This document shows positions 16,257 through 23,435 of a stretch of DNA of 64,000 bases, piece after piece. Numbering within the stretch: position 1 is the stretch's first letter; each line of letters begins with the position of its first letter. The position numbers were made by a program, and so were the translations under genes. Source of the stretch: Caenimonas sedimenti (GTDB lineage: Bacteria > Pseudomonadota > Gammaproteobacteria > Burkholderiales > Burkholderiaceae_C); assembly GCF_007833165.1 (NCBI RefSeq), contig NZ_VOBQ01000021.1:62001-126000 (forward strand), written 5' to 3'. A model generated the notes under the pieces. It ran no database searches. It was not told the DNA's origin and was given only the letters and a program-made list of their open reading frames with translations.

Positions 16257-17596
16257 GCTGCTCCTGCGACGGCTTCGCCTGATCCAAGCTCAATGCGGTA
16301 CACCCGCCAACCGCCGCTTGCATCTACGACATCGAACCGGCCGTCGTGGACGACCGCGATGCGCCGCACCACCTGGTGGCCCAGCCCAAGACGAATGCCC
16401 GTAGTTTCTACAGGCTTAGAGTCCAACCCGACGCCGTTGTCCCGAACCTCCAGTTGCAGCGGCGCGGCCGATACGCGCACCTCGATGACCGTGCCGCGCG
16501 GCGTGTGATGGAGCGCGTTTTCGATCAGATTGCGCAACGCGATCTGCAAGAGGATGGGATGCCCCCTCATCGGGCAGGTGTCGGGTGCTTCCAGGCCGAT
16601 TTCATGATCGGCGTCGAGCGCGGTCTGAGCGTATTCAGCCACCACTTCGCGCGCCAGGCTGGCGAGATCCACGTCCTGCCGCCCCTCGGCCAGCTCGGTG
16701 CGGCTGGTGCGGGCCAGTGACAGCAGGTCGGCCATCACCGCGCCGGCACGGCTCGCGTCGAGCACCACCCGCTTCATGGCGTCCGTCCGTTCTGAGTCTG
16801 AAAGCTCCTGCTGCAGCGCCGCGGCATTCAGGACCAGCGACGCCAGGGGGGTTCGCAACTCGTGCGCGATCTCGCTGGCCAACTGCCGCTCGCGCGTGAG
16901 CGCGGCGTTGTAACGCTGGATCAGGGTATTGATCGAATCCACGATGGCCTTGAACTCAGTGTGCGGCGGCGCTTTCAGTTCGGTGTCGCGGTGGATGTCC
17001 AGGCGGTGCACCTGGCGGCTCAGTTCCCACAGCGGACGCAGGCCACGGTGAACGGCGAAACCCAGCATCAGCGCCACTACCGGCAGCAACCAGATGCCGG
17101 GTTCGGCCACCTGGTCGGCAATGTCTTCGGCCAGTGCGTCGCGCTCGGCGATGCTGAGCAATACGGAGATCTTGCGTTGGTGCGCCTGGCCATCCCAGCG
17201 CGAAAAGGAACGCCAACGCTGCCCATTGGCGCCCATGGCCACCGTCTCGAATCCCTCCGTGTCGGTAAAAAGCGGCGTCGGCGCCTCGCCGGTGCTGGCC
17301 TGAAGCTTCCCCGACGCGTCCCAAATGAAGACGCTCATAGACTGCTGGTAGTCATGCGCCTTCAAGTCGGTGAGATTGCCCAGCGTCGCGGCGTCTGGGG
17401 CCGGTGCGAACTCGGTGACCCGCTGCGTGAGCAGAAGCGAAGCGACGCTTGCGAGGTGGCCGTCGGTGAGCTCGTCCGCCTCGTGAATTCCGGTGCGATA
17501 GCCGAACAGCATGAACGCCGCCCAGGTGACGACCAGCGCGCCAAGTGTCCACGCCATCAAATGACGGAACAGGGAAGGGTGCAGATGCAGGCTCAT
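16253..17596 (-). CDS. Two-component sensor histidine kinase (QseC/PmrB type)
   Basis: Inner-membrane sensor of 447 residues: first helix about 13-33, a periplasmic sensor of about 130 residues, second helix about 168-186, HAMP-like linker, HisKA domain with phospho-acceptor His in EIAHELRTPLASL, and a HATPase_c domain with NLIENALHHTP, DNGVGL and GLGLGHQ-like G boxes. It overlaps the response regulator by 4 bp. With the neighbouring PAP2 and EptA genes across a PmrA-like box, it most likely senses envelope stress such as cationic peptides or metal, as PmrB/QseC do; the ligand cannot be read from sequence. Confidence 0.92.
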   Translation of the reverse strand: MSLHLHPSLFRHLMAWTLGALVVTWAAFMLFGYRTGIHEADELTDGHLASVASLLLTQRVTEFAPAPDAATLGNLTDLKAHDYQQSMSVFIWDASGKLQASTGEAPTPLFTDTEGFETVAMGANGQRWRSFSRWDGQAHQRKISVLLSIAERDALAEDIADQVAEPGIWLLPVVALMLGFAVHRGLRPLWELSRQVHRLDIHRDTELKAPPHTEFKAIVDSINTLIQRYNAALTRERQLASEIAHELRTPLASLVLNAAALQQELSDSERTDAMKRVVLDASRAGAVMADLLSLARTSRTELAEGRQDVDLASLAREVVAEYAQTALDADHEIGLEAPDTCPMRGHPILLQIALRNLIENALHHTPRGTVIEVRVSAAPLQLEVRDNGVGLDSKPVETTGIRLGLGHQVVRRIAVVHDGRFDVVDASGGWRVYRIELGSGEAVAGAA

Positions 17597-18282
17597 GGCT
17601 TGGGAGATTCTGTCGGGACGAAGTAGCCCACGCCACGCATGGTGCGGATGACACCCTCGCCGAGCTTGCGGCGCAGGTGATGGACGTGGACTTCCACTGC
17701 GTTGCTGCCCAACGCCGCGTCCCAGGTGTAGAGACTGGCCTCGATCTGTGAGCGGCTCAGAACGCGGGGCCGCGCCTCCATCAGAACCAGCAGGGCGCCG
17801 AATTCGCGGCTGGACAGCTCGACCTCCACACCGTCGCGGCGAACCGTGCGGGTAGCAGGATCGATCTCGAGTTCACCCCACACGAGGGTCGGACGGGACC
17901 GTCCGGCCATCCGGCGCCGCAAGGCGCGCATGCGGGCGGCGAGCTCGCCCGGGTCGAAGGGCTTCACGATGTAGTCGTCGGCGCCCATGTCGAGCCCGGA
18001 AATGCGCGAGGGGATCTGGTCCCTGGCCGTCATGATGACCAAGGGGGTTTCCGGGTCGGGCAGGCCGCCGGCGGGCGCGTTGCGCACCGCCTGGAGCACG
18101 CTCATGCCATCGCCATCGGCCAGACCCAAATCCAGCAGCACCATCTGGAACGGCTCCACGCGCAGCGCGGCCAGGGCCGCCGACACGGTTGGCGTCACAT
18201 CGGCCGCCCAGCCTTCCTGACGTAAGGCCAACACCAATCCCTGGGCGATGCCCTCATCGTCTTCGACCACCAGAACACGCAT
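17593..18282 (-). CDS. OmpR/PhoB-family response regulator (PmrA/QseB type)
   Basis: 229 residues: receiver domain with the acidic pocket (VEDDE), phospho-acceptor Asp in VLLDLGLADG, Thr in MTARDQ and Lys in IVKPFDP, then a Trans_reg_C winged helix (SSREFGALLVLM to HVHHLRRKLG). It is the first gene of the regulator-kinase operon, and the stop overlaps the kinase start by 4 bp. The CTTAAG-N5-CTTAAG repeat just upstream of its start is a likely own binding site that would serve both this operon and the divergent lipid A genes. Confidence 0.92.
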   Translation of the reverse strand: MRVLVVEDDEGIAQGLVLALRQEGWAADVTPTVSAALAALRVEPFQMVLLDLGLADGDGMSVLQAVRNAPAGGLPDPETPLVIMTARDQIPSRISGLDMGADDYIVKPFDPGELAARMRALRRRMAGRSRPTLVWGELEIDPATRTVRRDGVEVELSSREFGALLVLMEARPRVLSRSQIEASLYTWDAALGSNAVEVHVHHLRRKLGEGVIRTMRGVGYFVPTESPKP

Positions 18283-18303
18283 TTCCGCATTGTCACCGGC
18301 CCG

Positions 18304-18320
18304 CTTAAGAAACCCTTAAG
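18304..18320 (+). promoter_or_regulatory. PmrA/QseB-type box between the two-component genes and lipid A genes
   Basis: Direct repeat CTTAAG-AAACC-CTTAAG (18304-18309 and 18315-18320). Tandem hexamers CTTAAK separated by 5 bp are the known PmrA/QseB site layout. It lies 24 bp before the PAP2 start and 21 bp before the regulator start, so both divergent promoters could be controlled. Confidence 0.75.
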
Positions 18321-18344
18321 CAGCTCGGCCGATCCTCGCGGCCC

Positions 18345-19034
18345 ATGTCTGTATCGAATGTTCGCGTCGCCTGGGCGTCCGCGGGTGCACTTGCCGCCTT
18401 GATCGCCTGGGATGTCTCGGGCCTTGACCTCGAACTCGCGCACGCCTTCGGAACCGCCCAGGGGTTTCCGCTACGAGAGCACTGGTTCCTGACCCAGGTC
18501 ATGCACTCCGGCGCCAAGACGCTGGCTTGGTTGGCCATCCTGGCGCTCTGCATCGCCGTGACCTGGCCGACGCGGTGGCTGGAAGCGTTGCCACAGCGCC
18601 GGCGCGTGCAGTTGGCTGCCACTGCGCTTGTGGCGTCCGGTCTGGTCACCTTGATCAAAGCCGGCAGCCACACAAGCTGCCCCTGGGACTTGCACGAATT
18701 CGGCGGTATCGCACGACACGTGTCCCATTGGGCCGGCTGGCTGTCCAGCGATGGTGGGGCAGGTCGTTGCTTCCCGGCGGGCCACGCGACCACGGGATTC
18801 GCCTTCATCGGCGGTTACTTTGCCCTGCGGCACGACATACCGCGCCTGGCCATTGCGTGGCTGGCGGGCGCACTGGTGCTCGGCCTGCTGCTGGGTGGCG
18901 GCCAGCAGATGCGCGGTGCGCACTTCATGAGCCACACCCTGTGGACCGGCTGGATCTGCTGGATGACGGCCTGGCTCACCGATCCCCTGTTCGCGCGTGA
19001 CCGTGGCACCCCGCTCGGGGAGGCCACTGCATGA
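18345..19034 (+). CDS. PAP2-family membrane phosphatase, probably lipid A or undecaprenyl-phosphate type
   Basis: 229-residue inner-membrane protein with six helices and PAP2 motifs: KAGSHTSCPWD (variant of KX6RP), FPAGHATTGF (PSGH variant) and QQMRGAHFMSHTLW (SRX5H variant). The variants match the LpxE/LpxT-like subgroup found beside eptA genes. It likely removes or transfers a phosphate on lipid A at the periplasmic face, preparing the site for phosphoethanolamine. The stop overlaps eptA (ATGA). Control by the adjacent PmrA-like box is inferred. Confidence 0.82.
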   Translation: MSVSNVRVAWASAGALAALIAWDVSGLDLELAHAFGTAQGFPLREHWFLTQVMHSGAKTLAWLAILALCIAVTWPTRWLEALPQRRRVQLAATALVASGLVTLIKAGSHTSCPWDLHEFGGIARHVSHWAGWLSSDGGAGRCFPAGHATTGFAFIGGYFALRHDIPRLAIAWLAGALVLGLLLGGGQQMRGAHFMSHTLWTGWICWMTAWLTDPLFARDRGTPLGEATA

Positions 19035-20731
19035 AGCTCACTCCCACCACACCCGTTTGGGCGGTTTTCGCCACTAGCGGGTGGCTGGCCCTCGCGGGCA
19101 ACGCCGCCCTGTGGAAGCGCCTTTCCGCCGAAGGCACCCTGAGTAATGTTCAGGGTTGGTTGCTGCTCGTGGCGATGGTTCTAATCGTCTGGGCGAGTCT
19201 GGGGGCGCTTCTGAGCATTTTTGCTTGGCGCCGCACGTTCAAGCCGGTGGCGACGCTCCTGCTGCTCATCGCGGCGTTCGCCAGCTACTTCTCGCTCGCC
19301 TACGGCGTGGTGATCGATCCGGGCATGGTGATCAATGCGGTGCAGACGGATTTCCACGAGGCGACTGCGCTGGCGAGCTGGCCGATGGCGTTCACCGTGC
19401 TTCTGCTGGGGGTCCTGCCCACTGTTCTGCTCTGGGCGAAGCCTGTTGCCTATGCGCCCTGGCCGCGGCAATTGTTGACCAATCTGTTGTTCGTCGTGGG
19501 CGCCCTGGGCATGGTCATCTCTGCCGGCTTGGCCAGTTTCCAGCCGCTCGCCTCCGTGATGCGCAACCACAAGGAAGTGCGCTACCTGATCAACCCATGG
19601 GCGAGCCTCTACTCGGCCGGCCGCGTAGCGGCTCGCCCCTGGCAGCGGGGCGAGGGCAAGTTGCAGCCAATCGGCATGGACTCGCGGCTTCGCTCGGCGA
19701 ATTCAGATCGTCCAGTGCTCCTGCTGCTAGTTCTGGGCGAGACGGCACGCAGCGCCAACTTCTCGCTCAATGGCTACGAACGTACGACCGCCCCACAGCT
19801 CGCAACAGAAGGCGTGGTGAGCTTTCGCAACGCCTGGTCCTGCGGCACCAGCACCGCTGCTTCCGTCCCCTGCATGTTCTCGCACCTGACGCGCGAAGGC
19901 TTCGACGCCCGCGAAGGGAATCACGAGGGCCTGCTGGACGTGATCCAGCGCGCCGGCCTGGCCGTCCTTTGGCTAGACAACCAATCCGGCTGCAAGGGCG
20001 TGTGTGACCGCGTGCCAAACGTCAACGTGATCAAAGAGGCGGCCGCGCGCGGCTGCGACGGTGCGGGCTGCCTGGACGAAGTGATGCTCGATGGCCTGGA
20101 CAACCGCATCCAGGCGCTGGATCCGGTGCGCGCGGCTCGAGGGGTGGTGTTGGTCATGCACCAGATGGGAAGCCATGGCCCGGCGTACTACCTGCGCTCG
20201 CCCGCAGCCATGAAGTCCTTCCTGCCGGAGTGCACCAGCGCCGCGCTGCAGGACTGCAGCCGGCAGTCGGTGGTCAACGCCTACGACAATTCGATCGCGT
20301 ACACCGACCACTTCCTGGCCAAGGCGATCGCCTGGCTGAAGACCCGGGAAGGCCGCGCCGACACCGCGATGGTCTATGTCTCAGACCACGGCGAATCGCT
20401 AGGCGAGAACAACCTCTACCTGCACGGTCTGCCGTACTCCGTGGCGCCCGACTTCCAGAAGCACGTGCCCTGGGTTACCTGGACGTCCGCCAGTTTCCAG
20501 AACCGAGCCGGCATGTCCAGCAGCTGCTTGACTGCGTTGCAAGACCGCAAGATCAGCCACGACCACTACTTCCACTCGGTCCTCGGCCTGCTCGAGATCG
20601 AGACCAGCGTTTACAAGAAGGAGCTTGACGTCTATGCCTCCTGCCGCAGCCACCCCGGCGACATTTCGCAGGCAAACCCCGCGCCCGATCTTCGCCGGGC
20701 CGCAATGCTGGCCGATGCGCCCAGGTTGTAG
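19031..20731 (+). CDS. eptA: EptA/MCR-family lipid A phosphoethanolamine transferase
   Basis: Inner-membrane enzyme that moves phosphoethanolamine from phosphatidylethanolamine onto lipid A, lowering negative charge and polymyxin binding. Of 566 residues, about 1-180 form five helices; the rest is a periplasmic sulfatase fold with LGETARSANFSLNGYERT, the catalytic Thr in SCGTSTAASVPCM, the zinc ligands in YVSDHGESLGENNLYLHGLP, and the Cys pairs typical of the family. Length and motifs are complete. It is coupled to the PAP2 gene upstream. As in other environmental relatives it is chromosomal and probably intrinsic. Confidence 0.93.
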   Translation: MKLTPTTPVWAVFATSGWLALAGNAALWKRLSAEGTLSNVQGWLLLVAMVLIVWASLGALLSIFAWRRTFKPVATLLLLIAAFASYFSLAYGVVIDPGMVINAVQTDFHEATALASWPMAFTVLLLGVLPTVLLWAKPVAYAPWPRQLLTNLLFVVGALGMVISAGLASFQPLASVMRNHKEVRYLINPWASLYSAGRVAARPWQRGEGKLQPIGMDSRLRSANSDRPVLLLLVLGETARSANFSLNGYERTTAPQLATEGVVSFRNAWSCGTSTAASVPCMFSHLTREGFDAREGNHEGLLDVIQRAGLAVLWLDNQSGCKGVCDRVPNVNVIKEAAARGCDGAGCLDEVMLDGLDNRIQALDPVRAARGVVLVMHQMGSHGPAYYLRSPAAMKSFLPECTSAALQDCSRQSVVNAYDNSIAYTDHFLAKAIAWLKTREGRADTAMVYVSDHGESLGENNLYLHGLPYSVAPDFQKHVPWVTWTSASFQNRAGMSSSCLTALQDRKISHDHYFHSVLGLLEIETSVYKKELDVYASCRSHPGDISQANPAPDLRRAAMLADAPRL

Positions 20732-20750
20732 GTTGTAACGCACAGCGCTT

Positions 20751-21264
20751 CAGGTTTTCTCATGGCTCACACACCTGGGCGACGCCAAGACATTGACCCT
20801 GGTCTGCCTGGGGGTCGCGTTGGTCCTGATCCGGCGACGCGAGCACCTCCTGGCCACCGCATGGGTTGTCGCCCTCGCGGGCAATGGCCTCCTGAACAAC
20901 CTGCTCAAGCAATTCTTCGCGCGTGAGCGGCCGGTGCATGACCATGTGCTGGACGTGTCAGGCGAAGGCTGGAGCTTTCCAAGCGGGCACAGCTCCGGTG
21001 CAGGGTGCAGTAGTCGCCTACGGGATGCTCGCCTACTTGGCCATCCGCGTGACGACTGCCCGGTGGCATGCGCCGGCGGTCCTCGCCGCCGTGCCCATCG
21101 CGCTCACCATCGGGGCGAGCCGCATCCTGTTGCAGGTCCACTACACCAGCGACGTCGTCGCCCGCTTCTCTTCCGGCTTGTCTTGGCTCGTACTGTGCAT
21201 TGCCTGGTGCGAGTCGCGGCGGCATCCGTGTGGCAAGCACGCTCCAGTTAGCGCCGCCGCCTGA
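20751..21264 (+). pseudogene. Second PAP2 phosphatase, broken by a 7-bp tandem duplication
   Basis: The first part reads WLTHLGDAKTLTLVCLGVAL, then KQFFARERPVHDH and SFPSGHSSGA in one frame; the second part reads VVAYGMLAYLAIRV, then LLQVHYTSDVVARF in the next. The switch coincides with GGTGCAG repeated exactly at 20997-21003 and 21004-21010; deleting one copy restores an uninterrupted PSGHSSGAVVAYGM. The N-terminal helices expected of a full PAP2 protein are also missing, since coding similarity starts just after eptA. Clearly non-functional as written. Confidence 0.85.
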
Positions 21265-21275
21265 TCGAGGAAGCG

Positions 21276-22172
21276 TCACGCATGGCCAGGCTGCATGAAC
21301 GGCGCGAGTTCGTCGCGATTGAGCAAGACGATTTGTTGCTCTTCGGGGGAACGCCCTTCCTCCCGATGCAGCCCTAGTCGCCGGAGGGCGTAGAAAAGAA
21401 GCGCGTGCCGGCAGCTCAACGAAAGAATGCCGTCAATCATTCCATAGTCCAAGCGGATCGCGCGCTTCGCACCAGCAGGCAATAAAGGGTGGGGGGCGAT
21501 CACGAGTTGCAAGACGCGATGCCAGGACTCGTCCTGCCCGCTGCCCTTCTCGCTTGCGCCGGCTAGTGACACATCGGTCATTCGTCCGATGACGAAATCT
21601 TTGTACTTCTCGCTGGAATGGCAATACGCGCGCACGTGCCATCGAAAGCCGTCATACCCGAGGGCGTGTGGCGATAGAACACGCGCCTCGGGACCGGGCT
21701 TCTTCATGCCTTGATAGGCGAGGGCCACCATCCGCTTGTCGCGGATGGCTTGCACGAGCAGTGACAACGACCTGCCATCCAACTGCCGCGAGGGGATCGG
21801 CGCCACGCCCACCTCCGGATGCCAGCCGATGAAGCTGGTCCGCGAATCGATCACATCCGTGACCAGGGCGAGCAGCTCATTCAAGTACGCGCGAGACGAA
21901 CTTCGGGGATAGAGGGGGGCGTATCCCTCCGTACGCATGAAAGCCTTCTGCTTGAGGTCATAGGCAAGGTTGAAAGGCGCCGCCTCTGTGTATTTCCCCA
22001 GGTCTGCCGTCGCCTGCGGTGCTGAGATATCAAAGTGCTCAATCAAGTCCGTGCGGTTGAGCCGCCCCTCCCAGCGAAGCCTGTAGTCGATGAATTTCAG
22101 GCGCCGATCCTGGCTCCAGCTGGCTGGGTGGGGAACGGCCTCCGAGTACTTGGTTTCGGGATGATCTTCCAT
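21276..22172 (-). CDS. WYL-domain transcription regulator of the CapW/BrxR type
   Basis: About 298 residues: an N-terminal winged HTH (RRLKFIDYRLRWEGRLNRTD, then DISAPQATADLGKY), a WYL domain (about 130-210: ALAYQGMKKPG, SPHALGYDGFRWHVRAYC) and a C-terminal WCX-like domain. This layout matches CapW and BrxR, repressors that control CBASS and BREX defence operons and respond to infection. The ATG at 22172 is preferred; a TTG at 22181 is also in frame. It is divergent from the operon at 22251-30940, the expected target, with repeated GGCCTA-type sites between them. Confidence 0.85.
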   Translation of the reverse strand: MEDHPETKYSEAVPHPASWSQDRRLKFIDYRLRWEGRLNRTDLIEHFDISAPQATADLGKYTEAAPFNLAYDLKQKAFMRTEGYAPLYPRSSSRAYLNELLALVTDVIDSRTSFIGWHPEVGVAPIPSRQLDGRSLSLLVQAIRDKRMVALAYQGMKKPGPEARVLSPHALGYDGFRWHVRAYCHSSEKYKDFVIGRMTDVSLAGASEKGSGQDESWHRVLQLVIAPHPLLPAGAKRAIRLDYGMIDGILSLSCRHALLFYALRRLGLHREEGRSPEEQQIVLLNRDELAPFMQPGHA

Positions 22173-22181
22173 ACAGTGCAA

Positions 22182-22250
22182 TGGCCTAACTGGCCTTCCT
22201 GGGCCTACTGGCTACATAGAGTAAACTAAGTGTACACGTAAGGAGCTTGT
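22182..22250. promoter_or_regulatory. Divergent control region with candidate WYL-regulator operators
   Basis: Two near-identical sites, GGCCTAACTGGC (22183-22194) and GGCCTACTGGC (22202-22212), lie 19 bp apart start to start, and a perfect 8-bp palindrome GTGTACAC is at 22230-22237. AAGGAG (22240-22245) gives a strong RBS for the ATG at 22251. A TAAACT at 22222-22227 could be the -10 of the rightward promoter. Confidence 0.5.
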
Positions 22251-23429
22251 ATGCCAGCAATGATTACCTTCTTCCCTGTGGGCTGCGGTGACATGACGCT
22301 CGTCGAACTGGCGGATGCCGACCGTACCAAGATTCTGATCGACATCAACATCCGGCAGGGTGAAGACTGCCGCGACGTTGCCAAGGACTTGCGCGGGCTT
22401 CTCGAGAAGGACGGCAAGGGCCGCCCCTTCGTCCATGCCTTCCTGATGACGCACCCGGATTCGGACCACATCCGCGGGCTGGAGACCCACTTCCATCTCG
22501 GGGCGCCCGCGGACTATCCGGACGACGAGAAACCCGAAGGCGAGAAGCGCATCTTCATGCGCGAGATCTGGTCGTCGCCCCTGGTCTACCGGCGCGCGTC
22601 GGCCGAGCATCCGTTGTGCAGCGATGCCAAGGCGTTCAACTGCGAGGCCAAGCGGCGGGTTCAGGTCAACCGCGACAAGAAGTTCGTCGGCGTGGAGGAG
22701 GGGGACCGGATCCTCATCATGGGCGCGGACGAGAACGGCAAGACCGACGACCTCAGCTCCATCCTGGTCAAGGTGGACCAGACATTCACCCAGGTGAACA
22801 AGGTCAACAAGGCCGGCTACTTCACCGCACGGCTGCTCGCGCCGCTGCCCAAGCAGGCGACGGAAGACGAAGAGGAGAAGCTGCGCAAGAATCACTCGAG
22901 CGTGATCTTGAACATGCAAGTCGGCGCCGACGCCAAGACGCCTGATGGCTGCAAGTTCATGGTCGGGGGCGATGCCGAGGTCCTGATCTGGCAGCGCCTG
23001 TGGGGCAAACACAAGAACAGCAAGAGCGTGCTCGAGTACGACCTCTTGCTGGCTCCTCACCACTGCTCCTGGCACTCGCTGTCCGAGGACAGCTGGTCCA
23101 AGCTACGGGAAAAGGCCAAGGTCGACCCGGATGCGCGTGCAGCGCTGTCGGTCACCCGCCAGGGCGCCGTGGTGGTGGCGAGCTCCAAGCCGATCAAGGA
23201 CGACGACAAGGATCCGCCCTGCATCCGTGCCAAGCGCGAGTACGAGGCGATCGTGAAGGACGTCAACGGCGCCTTCCACTGTGTCGGCGAAATCCCGAAC
23301 GAAAAGAACCCAGAGCCGCTCACCTTCAACGTCACCGGCGAGGGCGTGCAGATCGCCGCCAAGCAGGACGCTCCGCGCCGCGTCGCCGCCGTTGCCGCCT
23401 CCACCACCGTGCCCCGCGGACACGGCTGA
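22251..23429 (+). CDS. MBL-fold hydrolase (ComEC/Rec2 C-terminal type) with flexible Gly-ended tail
   Basis: 392-residue cytoplasmic metallo-beta-lactamase fold protein, first gene of the operon. The metal motif is THPDSDHIRG (H68, D70, D72, H73), the ComEC-like variant of HxHxDH, with a later LAPHHCSWHS His pair near 265. An insertion at about 95-200 is rich in Asp, Lys and Glu. Residues from about 372 are low complexity (Ala/Val/Thr/Arg) and the chain ends PRGHG. It is 6 bp from the E2-E1-JAB gene. Function is not known; DNA, nucleotide or peptide hydrolysis are all possible. The exposed Gly end makes it a candidate conjugation target (inference). Confidence 0.8.
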   Translation: MPAMITFFPVGCGDMTLVELADADRTKILIDINIRQGEDCRDVAKDLRGLLEKDGKGRPFVHAFLMTHPDSDHIRGLETHFHLGAPADYPDDEKPEGEKRIFMREIWSSPLVYRRASAEHPLCSDAKAFNCEAKRRVQVNRDKKFVGVEEGDRILIMGADENGKTDDLSSILVKVDQTFTQVNKVNKAGYFTARLLAPLPKQATEDEEEKLRKNHSSVILNMQVGADAKTPDGCKFMVGGDAEVLIWQRLWGKHKNSKSVLEYDLLLAPHHCSWHSLSEDSWSKLREKAKVDPDARAALSVTRQGAVVVASSKPIKDDDKDPPCIRAKREYEAIVKDVNGAFHCVGEIPNEKNPEPLTFNVTGEGVQIAAKQDAPRRVAAVAASTTVPRGHG

Positions 23430-23435
23430 GCCTCC

